Assembly (NCBI RefSeq): GCF_900094555.1
Contig: NZ_FMAC01000001.1
Coordinates: 1 to 64,000, forward strand
Reading direction: 5' to 3'
DNA length: 64,000 nt
Source of the DNA: Martinezella hainanensis
GTDB taxonomy: Bacteria; Pseudomonadota; Alphaproteobacteria; Rhizobiales; Rhizobiaceae
The notes under the pieces were generated by a model that saw only the letters and a list, made by a program, of their open reading frames with translations, searched no databases and was not told where the DNA came from. A program made the position numbers and the translations under genes. Each line of letters opens with the position of its first letter. The stretch's first letter is position 1. Below are positions 48,319 to 58,841 of this stretch, in pieces.

Positions 48319-48814
48319 AATTTCCCGTTTTCGATTGCGCTTTTCCTGAGGCGGTGCGGCTGACGCGCCGCCTCTTGCTTTTGTTCGCGGATTTGGTTGC
48401 GATAGCGCGATTATGCTCGATGCTGTCGCCAACCTTGCCTTTGTGTTGTTCATGGTGGCGCTTTGCCGCCTTCTCGACCAGCCAATCGAGGTGCTTCAGA
48501 TCCTCTTCATCGAGGTTCTCGATTCCGACAAAGCGATTCTCGGCCGCGCTCGTCAGGATGAGTTCGTTGAGCTTGGCCTGGATGGCTCGCGTATCGCGCG
48601 TCTGCGCATTCTGGAGCAGAAAAACCATCAGGAAGGTGACAATCGTCGTACTGGTGTTGATGACCAGCTGCCATGTGTCCGAATAACCGAAGATCGGCCC
48701 AGTAGCGGCCCAGAGAACGACGGAGAGCAGGGCAAGCACGAAGATGGCCGGCTTGCCGGTCCATTCCGAAACAACGACTGCGAAGCGAGTGAAAATATGC
48801 GTAAGCCGCGCCAT
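48299..48814 (-). CDS. Low-affinity iron permease family protein
   Basis: A 171-residue membrane protein matching the low-affinity iron permease family: VVVSEWTGKPAIFVLALLSVV, GPIFGYSDTWQLVIN and TSTTIVTFLMVFLLQNAQ helices, then a charged C-terminal tail rich in Lys and Arg. Transport has been shown only for fungal Fet4; bacterial members are unproven. ATG 48814 with AGGAG nine bases upstream is preferred over ATG 48823, which abuts the ribosome site. Confidence 0.87.
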   Translation of the reverse strand: MARLTHIFTRFAVVVSEWTGKPAIFVLALLSVVLWAATGPIFGYSDTWQLVINTSTTIVTFLMVFLLQNAQTRDTRAIQAKLNELILTSAAENRFVGIENLDEEDLKHLDWLVEKAAKRHHEQHKGKVGDSIEHNRAIATKSANKSKRRRVSRTASGKAQSKTGNSSRKPA

Positions 48815-48907
48815 GATCCGCATCTCCTGATGATGCGGATCAACGTAGGAAACCGCGCCGCGGTTCCAACAATGGCGTCGCGTCGCCTATGTGGGTTGCA
48901 CTAGCAC

Positions 48908-49708
48908 TTAGCCTTCAACCGCAACCAGCTTGCGATAGAGATGCCAGGACGCATGGCCAAGGACCGGCATGACGACGGCCAGCCCGGCAAAGATCGGGAT
49001 AGTACCGATCACGAGCAGCGCCGTCACGATCAGGCCCCATACCGCAACAGGAACCGGATTGGTGAGCGTTGCCCGGATGCTGGCATCGATTGCGGCGACG
49101 ACGCCGACATCACGGTCCAGCAGCAGCTGGAAGGTAATGACCGTTGTCGCCAGCGAGACGAGAGCGAAAATGAAGCCAATCAGATCGCCCCAGAACATCA
49201 TCGCCATGCCCTCGCGTGTCGTCAGCACGCTCGAGATGAAGGAGGACAGCGTCGGCGGCACACCATCGCCGAAGTAGATGTAGTAGATATTCTGCGCCAC
49301 GACGAGCCAGACGATGAAGAGCCCGAACAGCATGAGGCCGGCGACAATGATCGACGGCAAGGCCGACGAGAAGCGCACGTCGAATGCATGGCTCCAGGAC
49401 GTATCGAGCCCCTTTTCCCGCCGCCGGCTGATCTCGTAGAGGCCGATCGCGGCCAGCGGCCCGAGCAGGGCAAAGCCGGACATCAGCGGAAACAGCAATG
49501 GTAGCAGATTCTGATCGGTGCTCCAGATCGCCAATGCAATGCCGGCAATCGGATACATCAGGCACAAGAAGACATAATGCGATGGCTTTTCGCTGAAATC
49601 GTCCAGCCCCATCTTCAGGGCGTCGACGAGATCGGCGATACCGATCTTACGGATGGCGGGACGCGTAAACGTGTGATCCGCTCCGCCCATGACGTGAAAG
49701 GCCGTCAT
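48908..49708 (-). CDS. DUF2189 membrane protein
   Basis: A 266-residue integral membrane protein with about six helices. The opening (a segment with VDALKMGLDDFSEKPSHYVFL) and the PLAAIGLYEISRRREKGLD loop match DUF2189. The function of the family is unknown. ATG at 49708 (MTAFHVMGG) has GGAGGAGAG upstream; the long open frame beyond it is spurious. It is monocistronic as far as can be seen. Confidence 0.87.
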   Translation of the reverse strand: MTAFHVMGGADHTFTRPAIRKIGIADLVDALKMGLDDFSEKPSHYVFLCLMYPIAGIALAIWSTDQNLLPLLFPLMSGFALLGPLAAIGLYEISRRREKGLDTSWSHAFDVRFSSALPSIIVAGLMLFGLFIVWLVVAQNIYYIYFGDGVPPTLSSFISSVLTTREGMAMMFWGDLIGFIFALVSLATTVITFQLLLDRDVGVVAAIDASIRATLTNPVPVAVWGLIVTALLVIGTIPIFAGLAVVMPVLGHASWHLYRKLVAVEG

Positions 49709-49837
49709 AATGCTCTCCTCCTCAACCGTGGTGCTCGGTTGGCGGTGCAAGATGGCGGCAAAATGGCTGCCGACATCGTCATTCGCTACCGGCAACGGCA
49801 ATCCTAGCAAATTTTGCCGCAATTGTCGCCTTTTTCC

Positions 49838-49866
49838 CTTGACAGTTGGGTTCACCTTTTCCACAT
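49838..49866 (+). promoter_or_regulatory. Possible promoter of the RBBP9-like hydrolase gene
   Basis: CTTGAC (49838-49843) is followed after 17 bases by CCACAT (49861-49866). The -10 match is weak, and the ATG is only ten bases further on. Confidence 0.4.
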
Positions 49867-49876
49867 CGGCGAGATC

Positions 49877-50431
49877 ATGAAAGCCTCCGACGCAAACATC
49901 CTCATCATCCCCGGCTATACCAATTCCGGCCCCGACCACTGGCAGACGCGCTGGGAGCAGAAGCTCTCCACCGCGCGGCGCGTGGAACAGGCGGAATGGT
50001 CGAAGCCCGTGCGCGATGATTGGGTGGCGCGCATTGCCGAAGAAGTGAATGCCTCGGACAAGCCCGTCGTACTGGTCGCGCATTCGCTCGGCGTTCCCTC
50101 GGTGATCCATGCGATCCCGCATTTTCGCAACAAGGTTGCAGGCGCCTTCTTCGTCGCGCCGCCCGATGTCGCCAATTCCGGAATCCGGCCGAAGCACCTG
50201 ATGACATTCGGCCCCTACCCACGCGATCCCTTGCCGTTTCCGTCCATCACGATCGCCAGCCGCAACGATCCCTTCGGCAGCTACGAACATGCGGATGATA
50301 TCGCCAACAGCTGGGGCTCAATGCTGATCGATGCCGGCGAGGCCGGCCATATCAATACCGAATCCGGCCACGGCCCCTGGCCTGAAGGCACGATGGTCTT
50401 TGCCAAGTTTCTCAGCCAGCTGAAGCCGTAG
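49877..50431 (+). CDS. RBBP9/YdeN family serine hydrolase
   Basis: A 184-residue alpha/beta hydrolase of the RBBP9/YdeN family: ILIIPGYTNSGPDHWQTRWE at the start, the nucleophile elbow VAHSLGVPS, the acid in ASRNDPFG and the His in ESGHGPWPEG. The triad is complete. The family's substrates are not established. It faces away from the DUF2189 gene and is followed by a 267-base gap before the purC gene with one small palindrome (near 50521-50535) and no clear promoter. Confidence 0.9.
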   Translation: MKASDANILIIPGYTNSGPDHWQTRWEQKLSTARRVEQAEWSKPVRDDWVARIAEEVNASDKPVVLVAHSLGVPSVIHAIPHFRNKVAGAFFVAPPDVANSGIRPKHLMTFGPYPRDPLPFPSITIASRNDPFGSYEHADDIANSWGSMLIDAGEAGHINTESGHGPWPEGTMVFAKFLSQLKP

Positions 50432-50698
50432 TATTATTGGTAAGCGATGATGGATAGAGGCATGCCTCGCCTCACTAGCCTGTGAAGTACCGGGCACCTT
50501 CATTCCATCGTCAGATAAAAGCCTGTAAAACAGGCCATGACAGCACCCCGATTCCCAGCATTGGCACCCCGCCGAGGCCGGAATTGCGAGGAAGGAGGCG
50601 CAGGCGGATTGTGAATTCGCTTCTTATCCGTTATGGGGACGCCCACATACGATCCACTTGCGCTGTCCCATGAGCGCCAAAGACAGAGAACAATACCA

Positions 50699-51463
50699 AT
50701 GAACCGTCGCCGCCGTATTTACGAGGGCAAGGCCAAGATCCTTTACGAGGGGCCTGAGCCGGGCACGCTGATCCAGTTCTTCAAGGACGACGCCACCGCC
50801 TTCAACAAGAAGAAGCACGAAGTCATCGATGGCAAGGGTGTTCTGAACAATCGTATCTGCGAGTACATTTTCAGCCATCTGAACAAGATCGGCATTCCCA
50901 CGCATTTCATCCGCCGCCTCAACATGCGCGAGCAGCTGATCAAGGAAGTGGAGATGATTCCGCTCGAGATCGTCGTGCGCAATGTCGCCGCCGGCTCGCT
51001 CTCCAAGCGCCTTGGCATCGAGGAAGGCGTGGTGCTGCCGCGCTCGATCATCGAATTTTATTACAAGTCCGACGCGCTCGAAGACCCGATGGTCTCCGAA
51101 GAGCATATCACGGCCTTCGGCTGGGCCAATCCTGCCGAGCTCGATGACATCATGGCGCTTGCCATCCGCGTCAACGACTTCATGACCGGCCTTTTCCTCG
51201 GCGTCGGCATCCAGCTCGTCGATTTCAAGATCGAATGCGGCCGCCTCTTCGAAGGCGACATGATGCGCATCATCCTCGCCGACGAAATTTCGCCGGACAG
51301 CTGCCGTCTCTGGGATATCGAAACCCATGAGAAGATGGACAAGGATCGCTTCCGTCGCGATATGGGCGGTCTGCTCGAAGCCTATTCCGAAGTCGCTCGC
51401 CGCCTCGGCATCATCAATGAAAACGAACCCGTGCGTGGCACGGGACCGGTTCTCGTCAAGTAA
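50699..51463 (+). CDS. purC: Phosphoribosylaminoimidazole-succinocarboxamide synthase
   Basis: A 254-residue ATP-dependent ligase joining CAIR and aspartate to make SAICAR in purine synthesis. [54 protein letters not shown] and [13 protein letters not shown] are diagnostic. ATG 50699 gives the usual N-terminus. It begins the purC-purS-purQ cluster, 17 bases before purS. Confidence 0.96.
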   Translation: MNRRRRIYEGKAKILYEGPEPGTLIQFFKDDATAFNKKKHEVIDGKGVLNNRICEYIFSHLNKIGIPTHFIRRLNMREQLIKEVEMIPLEIVVRNVAAGSLSKRLGIEEGVVLPRSIIEFYYKSDALEDPMVSEEHITAFGWANPAELDDIMALAIRVNDFMTGLFLGVGIQLVDFKIECGRLFEGDMMRIILADEISPDSCRLWDIETHEKMDKDRFRRDMGGLLEAYSEVARRLGIINENEPVRGTGPVLVK

Positions 51464-51480
51464 GTTCAGGAAGGACAATC

Positions 51481-51723
51481 GTGATCAAGGCTCGTGTAAC
51501 CGTCACGCTGAAGAACGGCGTTCTCGATCCGCAGGGCAAGGCAATCGAAGGCGCGCTCGGCGCCCTCGGCTTTGACGGCGTCCATCAGGTTCGCCAGGGC
51601 AAGGTCTTCGATCTCGAGCTGGAAGGCACCGACAGGGCCAAGGCGGAAGCCGATCTGAAAGCCATGTGCGAAAAGCTTCTCGCCAATACGGTCATCGAGA
51701 ACTTCAGCATTTCGATCGACTGA
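51481..51723 (+). CDS. purS: Phosphoribosylformylglycinamidine synthase subunit PurS
   Basis: An 80-residue small subunit that joins PurQ and PurL into the FGAM synthase complex. [20 protein letters not shown] is the typical opening, with [21 protein letters not shown] following. The start is GTG at 51481 with AGGA upstream. Its presence agrees with the small-type PurL at 56362. Confidence 0.96.
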   Translation: MIKARVTVTLKNGVLDPQGKAIEGALGALGFDGVHQVRQGKVFDLELEGTDRAKAEADLKAMCEKLLANTVIENFSISID

Positions 51724-51826
51724 TTGTCGCCCTTCGCGAGCCGTCCTTCCTTTGTCGGAGGCAATGGGGTATGGCTCACGAAGCAAATTCCAGCGATTAC
51801 TCTTCGCCACTTGCGGGACCAGCATC

Positions 51827-52498
51827 ATGAAATCAGCAGTCGTCCAACTCCCCGGCCTCAACCGTGACCGCGACATGATCGCGGCGCTGACCAAGATTTC
51901 CGGTCAGGCGCCGGTGACCGTTTGGCAGACGGAGACCGAGATCCCGGATGTCGACCTGATCGTCATTCCCGGCGGCTTCTCCTACGGCGATTATCTGCGT
52001 TGCGGCGCGATCGCCGCCCGCATGCCGATCATGCAGGCGATCAGGGACAAGGCCGACAAGGGCGTCAAGGTTTTGGGCGTCTGCAACGGTTTCCAGATCC
52101 TACTGGAAGCCGGCATGCTGCCCGGCGCGCTGATGCGCAATGCCTCGCTGAAGTTCGTCTGCCGCGAGGTGAAGCTGGAAGTCGTCAATGCCGAAACGGA
52201 CTTCACGGCCGCCTATGCCAAGGGTCAGGTCATCCGCAGCCCCGTTGCGCATCACGACGGCAACTATTTTGCCGATGCCGAAACGCTGAAGGCGATCGAG
52301 GATAATGGCCAGGTGGTGTTCCGCTATGCCGAAGGCACCAACCCCAACGGCTCCGTCAACGACATTGCCGGCGTGATGAACGCCAAGGGCAACGTGCTCG
52401 GCATGATGCCGCATCCGGAAAACCTGATCGAGGCAGCCCATGGCGGCAGCGACGGCCGCGGCCTGTTTGCCTCCGCGCTCGGCGTGATCGCGGCCTGA
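51827..52498 (+). CDS. purQ: Phosphoribosylformylglycinamidine synthase, glutaminase subunit PurQ
   Basis: A 223-residue class I glutamine amidotransferase delivering ammonia to PurL. The nucleophile Cys86 lies in GVCNGFQIL; the later MMPHPEN contains the catalytic His. [17 protein letters not shown] is characteristic. ATG 51827 has GGGA upstream. It comes 103 bases after purS, and purL is about 3.9 kb further on. Confidence 0.96.
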   Translation: MKSAVVQLPGLNRDRDMIAALTKISGQAPVTVWQTETEIPDVDLIVIPGGFSYGDYLRCGAIAARMPIMQAIRDKADKGVKVLGVCNGFQILLEAGMLPGALMRNASLKFVCREVKLEVVNAETDFTAAYAKGQVIRSPVAHHDGNYFADAETLKAIEDNGQVVFRYAEGTNPNGSVNDIAGVMNAKGNVLGMMPHPENLIEAAHGGSDGRGLFASALGVIAA

Positions 52499-52617
52499 TA
52501 GGCCGTCCCGCTATCGGAACCTTAAAATCGGCGTCTTTGGATAGAACAGCAGGGCGCCGGAAAGTGATCCGGCATCTTCGGCAGACCAGCCCTAACCGCT
52601 TCATTGGAAAGAGATTG

Positions 52618-53025
52618 ATGCGCCCTCGCCTCCCGACAGGACTTTATTCCGCCGCTGCCATCGCGATGCTTGGGCTGCTGGTCACCTCGTGCGGCCCGCG
52701 TCCGCCGAGCATCACCGCGACCGATCACAGCGCGCTGTCGACGATGGAGCGCATCATGCTCAATGCCAATGCCTGCTGGTTCAAGTCTTCGGACCCGGCC
52801 TTTGCCAGCTATCAGCTCGCTCCGGAGCTCAATTCCTTCACCGGTCGCCCGCGCATCCTCGTGGTCGACAAGAAACATCCGACCGGCCGGCCGTCGCTCG
52901 TTGTGCAAGCGGAAGGCAATCCCGCGCAGCTGCAGGCCTTCGGTCCGATGATGTCAGGCGCTTCCGGCGGCCGCATCACGGGTGACGTCAATCGCTGGGC
53001 TGGTGGCTCCAAGGCTTGCAGCTAG
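52618..53025 (+). CDS. Putative lipoprotein of unknown function
   Basis: A 135-residue protein with a lipoprotein signal (a hydrophobic core then LLVTSC at about residues 20-25) and a predicted mature N-terminal Cys. The rest contains no motif I know, though the ANACWFKSSDPAFASY stretch looks family-like. GGAAAGAG precedes ATG 52618. It follows purQ and may share its transcript, but a separate role in the envelope is likely. Confidence 0.75.
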   Translation: MRPRLPTGLYSAAAIAMLGLLVTSCGPRPPSITATDHSALSTMERIMLNANACWFKSSDPAFASYQLAPELNSFTGRPRILVVDKKHPTGRPSLVVQAEGNPAQLQAFGPMMSGASGGRITGDVNRWAGGSKACS

Positions 53026-53106
53026 GTCGACGGCCCTAGGCTTTCCGCTTCACGGGGAAGCCTCGCAGCCAGCGCATGACGTGCCCTTTACCCAGGGATC
53101 ATTGTC

Positions 53107-53640
53107 ATGGACAGGTTTATCATTCTTTCCGGCTGCTCCGGCGGCGGTAAATCCACGCTCTTAGAGGCGCTCAAGCTCCGCGGTTACCACATCGTCGAGG
53201 AACCAGGCCGCCGTATCGTCATCGAGGAATTGCAAGGCGATGGATCGGCCCTGCCATGGGTCGATGCGCCGGCATTCGCACGTAGGGCAATCGCCATGTC
53301 GCTGAAGGATCGCGAAAACGCAACCGCGTTCCCGGGTACTGTCTTCTTTGACAGGGGGCTGATCGATGCAGCATCGGCACTCGAACACATGACGGGCGAG
53401 CCCGTCTTGGCGTCGCTCGGCCGAATGCATCGCTACAGCAGACATGTCTTCCTGACGCCGCCCTGGCCGGAGATCTATGTCGGCGATCGCGAACGGAGGC
53501 ACGATTTCTCGGCCGCCGTCTCGGAATATGACCGGCTGAGCGCTGCCTACCCAACACTTGGCTACGAAATTCATGTTCTGCCGAAAGTCAGCGTCGGGGA
53601 ACGTACGGACTTCGTTCTTTCCATTCTGGGACTTGGGTAG
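53107..53640 (+). CDS. P-loop ATPase (AAA_28-type)
   Basis: A 177-residue NTPase with Walker A GCSGGGKST near residues 9-17, and VFFDRGLIDAAS as a likely Walker B-like or substrate segment, then a late HDFSAAVSEYDRL. It resembles the small AAA_28 ATPase group, which includes predicted kinases. Substrate is unknown. ATG 53107 follows a weak ribosome site. Confidence 0.8.
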   Translation: MDRFIILSGCSGGGKSTLLEALKLRGYHIVEEPGRRIVIEELQGDGSALPWVDAPAFARRAIAMSLKDRENATAFPGTVFFDRGLIDAASALEHMTGEPVLASLGRMHRYSRHVFLTPPWPEIYVGDRERRHDFSAAVSEYDRLSAAYPTLGYEIHVLPKVSVGERTDFVLSILGLG

Positions 53641-53688
53641 GCAGCGCAGGCCGCGCCTGATGTTGGGCAGGCCTGCTTGACAACCCCA

Positions 53689-53934
53689 TCAATCCCAAAA
53701 GAACGACTTTTTGACTTCCTTGGCTGCCTCGCGGCGCGTCAGGCCGATGTCGCACAATTGATCGTCCGTCAAATCTCGTAGGACCTGCCGGCTTTCGCGC
53801 TTCTCCAGCCAATGCAGGTAAAATGTCCAAAGCCGACGTACTACATGCGGCCTTGGCTCTGCCGCTGTAATCCCCATGCCCACCGAACGGGCTTCTCGCG
53901 CCTCGGTCGAGCAGATTGTATCTATTGTACTCAT
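53689..53934 (-). CDS. DUF1127 family protein
   Basis: An 81-residue protein whose C-terminal half is DUF1127: WLEKRESRQVLRDLTDDQL, then CDIGLTRREAAKEVKK. Small DUF1127 proteins occur widely in rhizobia; some influence RNA turnover or phosphate and carbon metabolism. ATG 53934 has GGAAG upstream; an ATG four codons earlier is also possible. It diverges from the MocR regulator gene with 105 bases between. Confidence 0.88.
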   Translation of the reverse strand: MSTIDTICSTEAREARSVGMGITAAEPRPHVVRRLWTFYLHWLEKRESRQVLRDLTDDQLCDIGLTRREAAKEVKKSFFWD

Positions 53935-54031
53935 ATTCACTTCCATAGAACGGTGACAATTATGATGCATCGAGCCAAACGATACAAATTGACTCATACT
54001 CTTGACTCGATAACAGGGACAATCTAGGAAA

Positions 54032-54046
54032 TTGTCATTATGACAA
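54032..54046. promoter_or_regulatory. Palindrome over the MocR start codon
   Basis: TTGTCAT at 54032-54038 and ATGACAA at 54040-54046 form a perfect inverted repeat with a single-base centre, and the right arm contains the ATG start at 54040. A possible promoter, CTTGAC (54001-54006), 17 bases, CTAGGA (54024-54029), lies just ahead. An autoregulatory operator is plausible. Confidence 0.5.
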
Positions 54047-55458
54047 ATTGGCTCCCTGACATTTCCAGTGGCAACGGACCGGTCTATATCCGCGTTGCCG
54101 ACAGCATCGAGAACGCGATCACGCACGGCGTTCTGCCGCCCGGCACCAAGCTGCCGCCACAACGCAATCTCGCCTACGATATCGGTGTGACCATCGGCAC
54201 CGTGAGTAGAGCCTATGCACTTGTGCATGAACGTGGCCTCGTAGCTGGCGAGGTCGGCCGCGGCACCTATGTTCTGGAGCGCTCGAACGGCAAGCAGATC
54301 GAGCTCGTCGATCCCATCACCCAAGCACTCTCCGGCACTCGCGGCCTGAATACGCCTGACGCCAAGATCCGCTTCGACACCACTGCCGCTCCTGACATCG
54401 GGCAGGGTGCGATCATCGGCAAGCTCTTCGCCGACATCAGCAGCGAGCACCAGACGGAGATCTCCTCCTATTCGCGGAACTTCCCGGCGAGCTGGTTTGA
54501 AGCGGGACAGATCTGGCTTGCCCGAAACGGCTGGCAGCCAGCAATCGAGACAATCGTACCGACACTCGGTGCCCATGCCGGCGCCATAGCCGTCATTTCG
54601 GCCGTCACCTCGCCGGGCGACAAGATCGTCTTCGAGAACCTGACCTATACGCAGATCAGCCGCGCCGCGCGCCTGCTCGGACGCCGCACGATCCTGGTGG
54701 ATTCGGACGAGCACGGCATGATCCCCGAGGATTTTGAGCGCCTGTGCCAGCAGCAGCACCCGCGCCTCGCCTTCCTGATGCCGACAGCCCACAATCCCAC
54801 GCTGGTGACAATGCCGGAGGCAAGACGCCGGGCGATTGCCGCGATTGCGCGCCGGCACAGCGTCTGGCTGATCGAGGACGATCTGTATGGCGGCATGACC
54901 GGCGACCAGAACCCGCTTATGGCCACCATTGCGCCGGAGCGAACTTTCGTCGTCAGCAGCCTGTCAAAATCCGTAACGGCTGGCGTGCGCGGCGGCTGGG
55001 TCGCCTGCCCGCCGCATTTCGCCCAGCGCATCAAGGTCACGCACAAGATGACAACGGGCGGTCTGCCGTTCATTCTGGCCGAAACCTGTGCCCGGCTCGT
55101 GCTGGGCGGCCATGCCTTGGAGCTGCGTCGCAGATCTGTCGAGGAGATCAAGGCCCGCGAGCAATTGGCGCGCGAGGCATTATCAGGCTTCGAGTTCAAC
55201 TCGCATCCGCATCTGCCGTTCCTGTGGCTGAAGCTGCCTGAACCCTGGCTGTCAGGCACATTCAAGAACGCTGCCCTCTCGGAAGGCGTGCTCATTGATG
55301 ACGAAGATGAATTTAAGGCGGCCCGAATCGACAGGGTTTTCCACAGGGTCCGCGTCGCTTTTTCGTCGCCGCCACAGCGAGAAGATGTCGCCATGGGCTT
55401 CATGACTTTACGCAGGTTGTTGGAAAACGGCTCATCAGGATACGATAGTCACATTTAA
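54040..55458 (+). CDS. MocR-type transcriptional regulator (GntR HTH + aminotransferase domain)
   Basis: A 472-residue regulator. An N-terminal GntR helix-turn-helix (about residues 10-80; LPPQRNLAYDIGVTIGTVSRAYA) is joined to an aminotransferase-like domain with the PLP Lys near residue 310 in SSLSKSVTAGVRGGW. MocR proteins sense PLP or amino compounds and control genes next to them. Here the divergent neighbour encodes a DUF1127 protein, and the next gene downstream a PagL-like protein. ATG 54040 has AGGAA ten bases upstream. Confidence 0.92.
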   Translation: MTNWLPDISSGNGPVYIRVADSIENAITHGVLPPGTKLPPQRNLAYDIGVTIGTVSRAYALVHERGLVAGEVGRGTYVLERSNGKQIELVDPITQALSGTRGLNTPDAKIRFDTTAAPDIGQGAIIGKLFADISSEHQTEISSYSRNFPASWFEAGQIWLARNGWQPAIETIVPTLGAHAGAIAVISAVTSPGDKIVFENLTYTQISRAARLLGRRTILVDSDEHGMIPEDFERLCQQQHPRLAFLMPTAHNPTLVTMPEARRRAIAAIARRHSVWLIEDDLYGGMTGDQNPLMATIAPERTFVVSSLSKSVTAGVRGGWVACPPHFAQRIKVTHKMTTGGLPFILAETCARLVLGGHALELRRRSVEEIKAREQLAREALSGFEFNSHPHLPFLWLKLPEPWLSGTFKNAALSEGVLIDDEDEFKAARIDRVFHRVRVAFSSPPQREDVAMGFMTLRRLLENGSSGYDSHI

Positions 55459-55581
55459 GCAAGCCTTATCAATTTATCGACAGACATCTTGCGCAATTGC
55501 GATTTCGCTATCTCGACACTTAGCACGCTACCATTCTATCAATAAAGAATGAGGATTCGCCCGCCACACCAGGGGGAGTGC

Positions 55582-56190
55582 ATGGCTATTGCAGGCTTTT
55601 TGAGCAAGCGTTTAGTTTCGAGTTTTCTGGTAGTCAGTTCGGTATTTGTGGCAGGTCAATCGGCCGCAACCGCTGCAGACACGGTGGTGGCTACTCCTGC
55701 CCCTCAAGTCAAAATTTTCGACGAACTCCGTTTCGGTGCAAGCGGCTCCATCCAGAGCGGCAACGAGCACGAGAGCGGCGTATTCCCGGATGTCCAGGTA
55801 CTCTTCAATCCGTTCGGCTATAATCCTACTGCCGACTGGAAGGATCAGCTAACCCATCCGCGTATTCACGTCGGCACATCGATCGGCACTTCAGGCTCCG
55901 CGACGCAGGTGTATGGTGGCCTCTCCTGGACGCTCACCCACAGCAACGGCATCTTCACCGAACTCGGCTTTGGCGGCACGGTGCACACTGGCAATCTGGA
56001 CGATTGGAGAGAACACGGGCCGATGCTCGGCTGTCGCTTGCTCTTCCACGAATATGCCGGCCTCGGCTACAATTTCGACGACCACTGGAACGTGATGGCG
56101 CAGATCGCGCATTCGTCGCATGCCAATCTCTGTGACGGACCTAACGGTGGCATGACGCGCGCCGGCATCATGGTCGGCTACAAGTTCTGA
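55582..56190 (+). CDS. PagL-like acyloxyacyl hydrolase family outer-membrane protein
   Basis: A 202-residue exported protein with a signal peptide ending near AATAA and a beta-barrel-like body. The C-terminal motif reads IAHSSHANLCDGPNGGM, matching the His-x-Ser active site of PagL lipid A 3-O-deacylases, with a C-terminal GYKF ending typical of outer-membrane proteins. PagL removes an acyl chain from lipid A. The catalytic Glu expected about twelve residues after the Ser is not evident, so activity is uncertain. ATG 55582 has GGGGGAG upstream. Confidence 0.8.
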   Translation: MAIAGFLSKRLVSSFLVVSSVFVAGQSAATAADTVVATPAPQVKIFDELRFGASGSIQSGNEHESGVFPDVQVLFNPFGYNPTADWKDQLTHPRIHVGTSIGTSGSATQVYGGLSWTLTHSNGIFTELGFGGTVHTGNLDDWREHGPMLGCRLLFHEYAGLGYNFDDHWNVMAQIAHSSHANLCDGPNGGMTRAGIMVGYKF

Positions 56191-56241
56191 TCTCGCATGG
56201 CGGTCGGCGATGGCCGCGCGCTTGATTTCCCCAGCATCAAT

Positions 56242-56270
56242 ACCGGCGTGTTGTGAGCGCCGGTGATTTT
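56242..56270 (+). terminator. Likely terminator after the PagL-like gene
   Basis: ACCGGCG (56242-56248) pairs with CGCCGGT (56258-56264) around a nine-base loop, followed by GATTTT. It lies about 50 bases after the stop codon. Confidence 0.6.
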
Positions 56271-56286
56271 CCTGTCGCACGACAGG
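56271..56286. other. Perfect palindrome upstream of purL
   Basis: CCTGTCG and CGACAGG flank a two-base centre, a perfect 7-2-7 inverted repeat 75 bases before the purL start, just after the probable terminator. It could be a regulator site or part of the terminator region. No known purine regulator box is recognised. Confidence 0.4.
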
Positions 56287-56319
56287 TTGACTTGCGCTAA
56301 AGAGACCTCGATCCCCTGA

Positions 56320-58593
<2,274 letters not shown>

Positions 58594-58607
58594 TCGAGGT
58601 ACCACTC

Positions 58608-58841
58608 ATGCCCATGAACCCCGGCGACATCGAAGACATGATCAAGGCCGGCATTCCCGGCGCCAAGGTGACGATTCGCGACCTGGCCGGGGATGGCGAT
58701 CATTACGCAGCCGAAGTTGTCGCGGAAGCCTTCCGCGGCAAGAGCCGCGTGCAGCAGCACCAGATGGTCTATGATGCCCTGAAGGGCAATATGGGCGGCG
58801 TGCTGCACGCCCTTGCGCTACAGACGTCAGCGCCCGACTGA
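58608..58841 (+). CDS. BolA family protein
   Basis: A 77-residue BolA protein with IEDMIKAGIPGAKVTIRDL and KSRVQQHQMVYDALKGNMG, including the conserved C-terminal His. BolA proteins bind CGFS glutaredoxins and share an Fe-S cluster; grxD lies at 60935, making a partnership likely. Two in-frame ATGs at 58608 and 58614 are possible starts. Its last 15 bases overlap the convergent lipase-like gene. Confidence 0.93.
   Translation: MPMNPGDIEDMIKAGIPGAKVTIRDLAGDGDHYAAEVVAEAFRGKSRVQQHQMVYDALKGNMGGVLHALALQTSAPD

Noticed and set aside
46834-48453. Long minus-strand open frame opposite purB
   Set aside because: Antisense shadow of purB; composition and lack of motifs argue against a gene.
49709-50290. 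N-terminal extension of the DUF2189 protein
   Set aside because: The extra 194 codons run antisense to the RBBP9-like hydrolase gene, and a strong ribosome site precedes the internal ATG at 49708.
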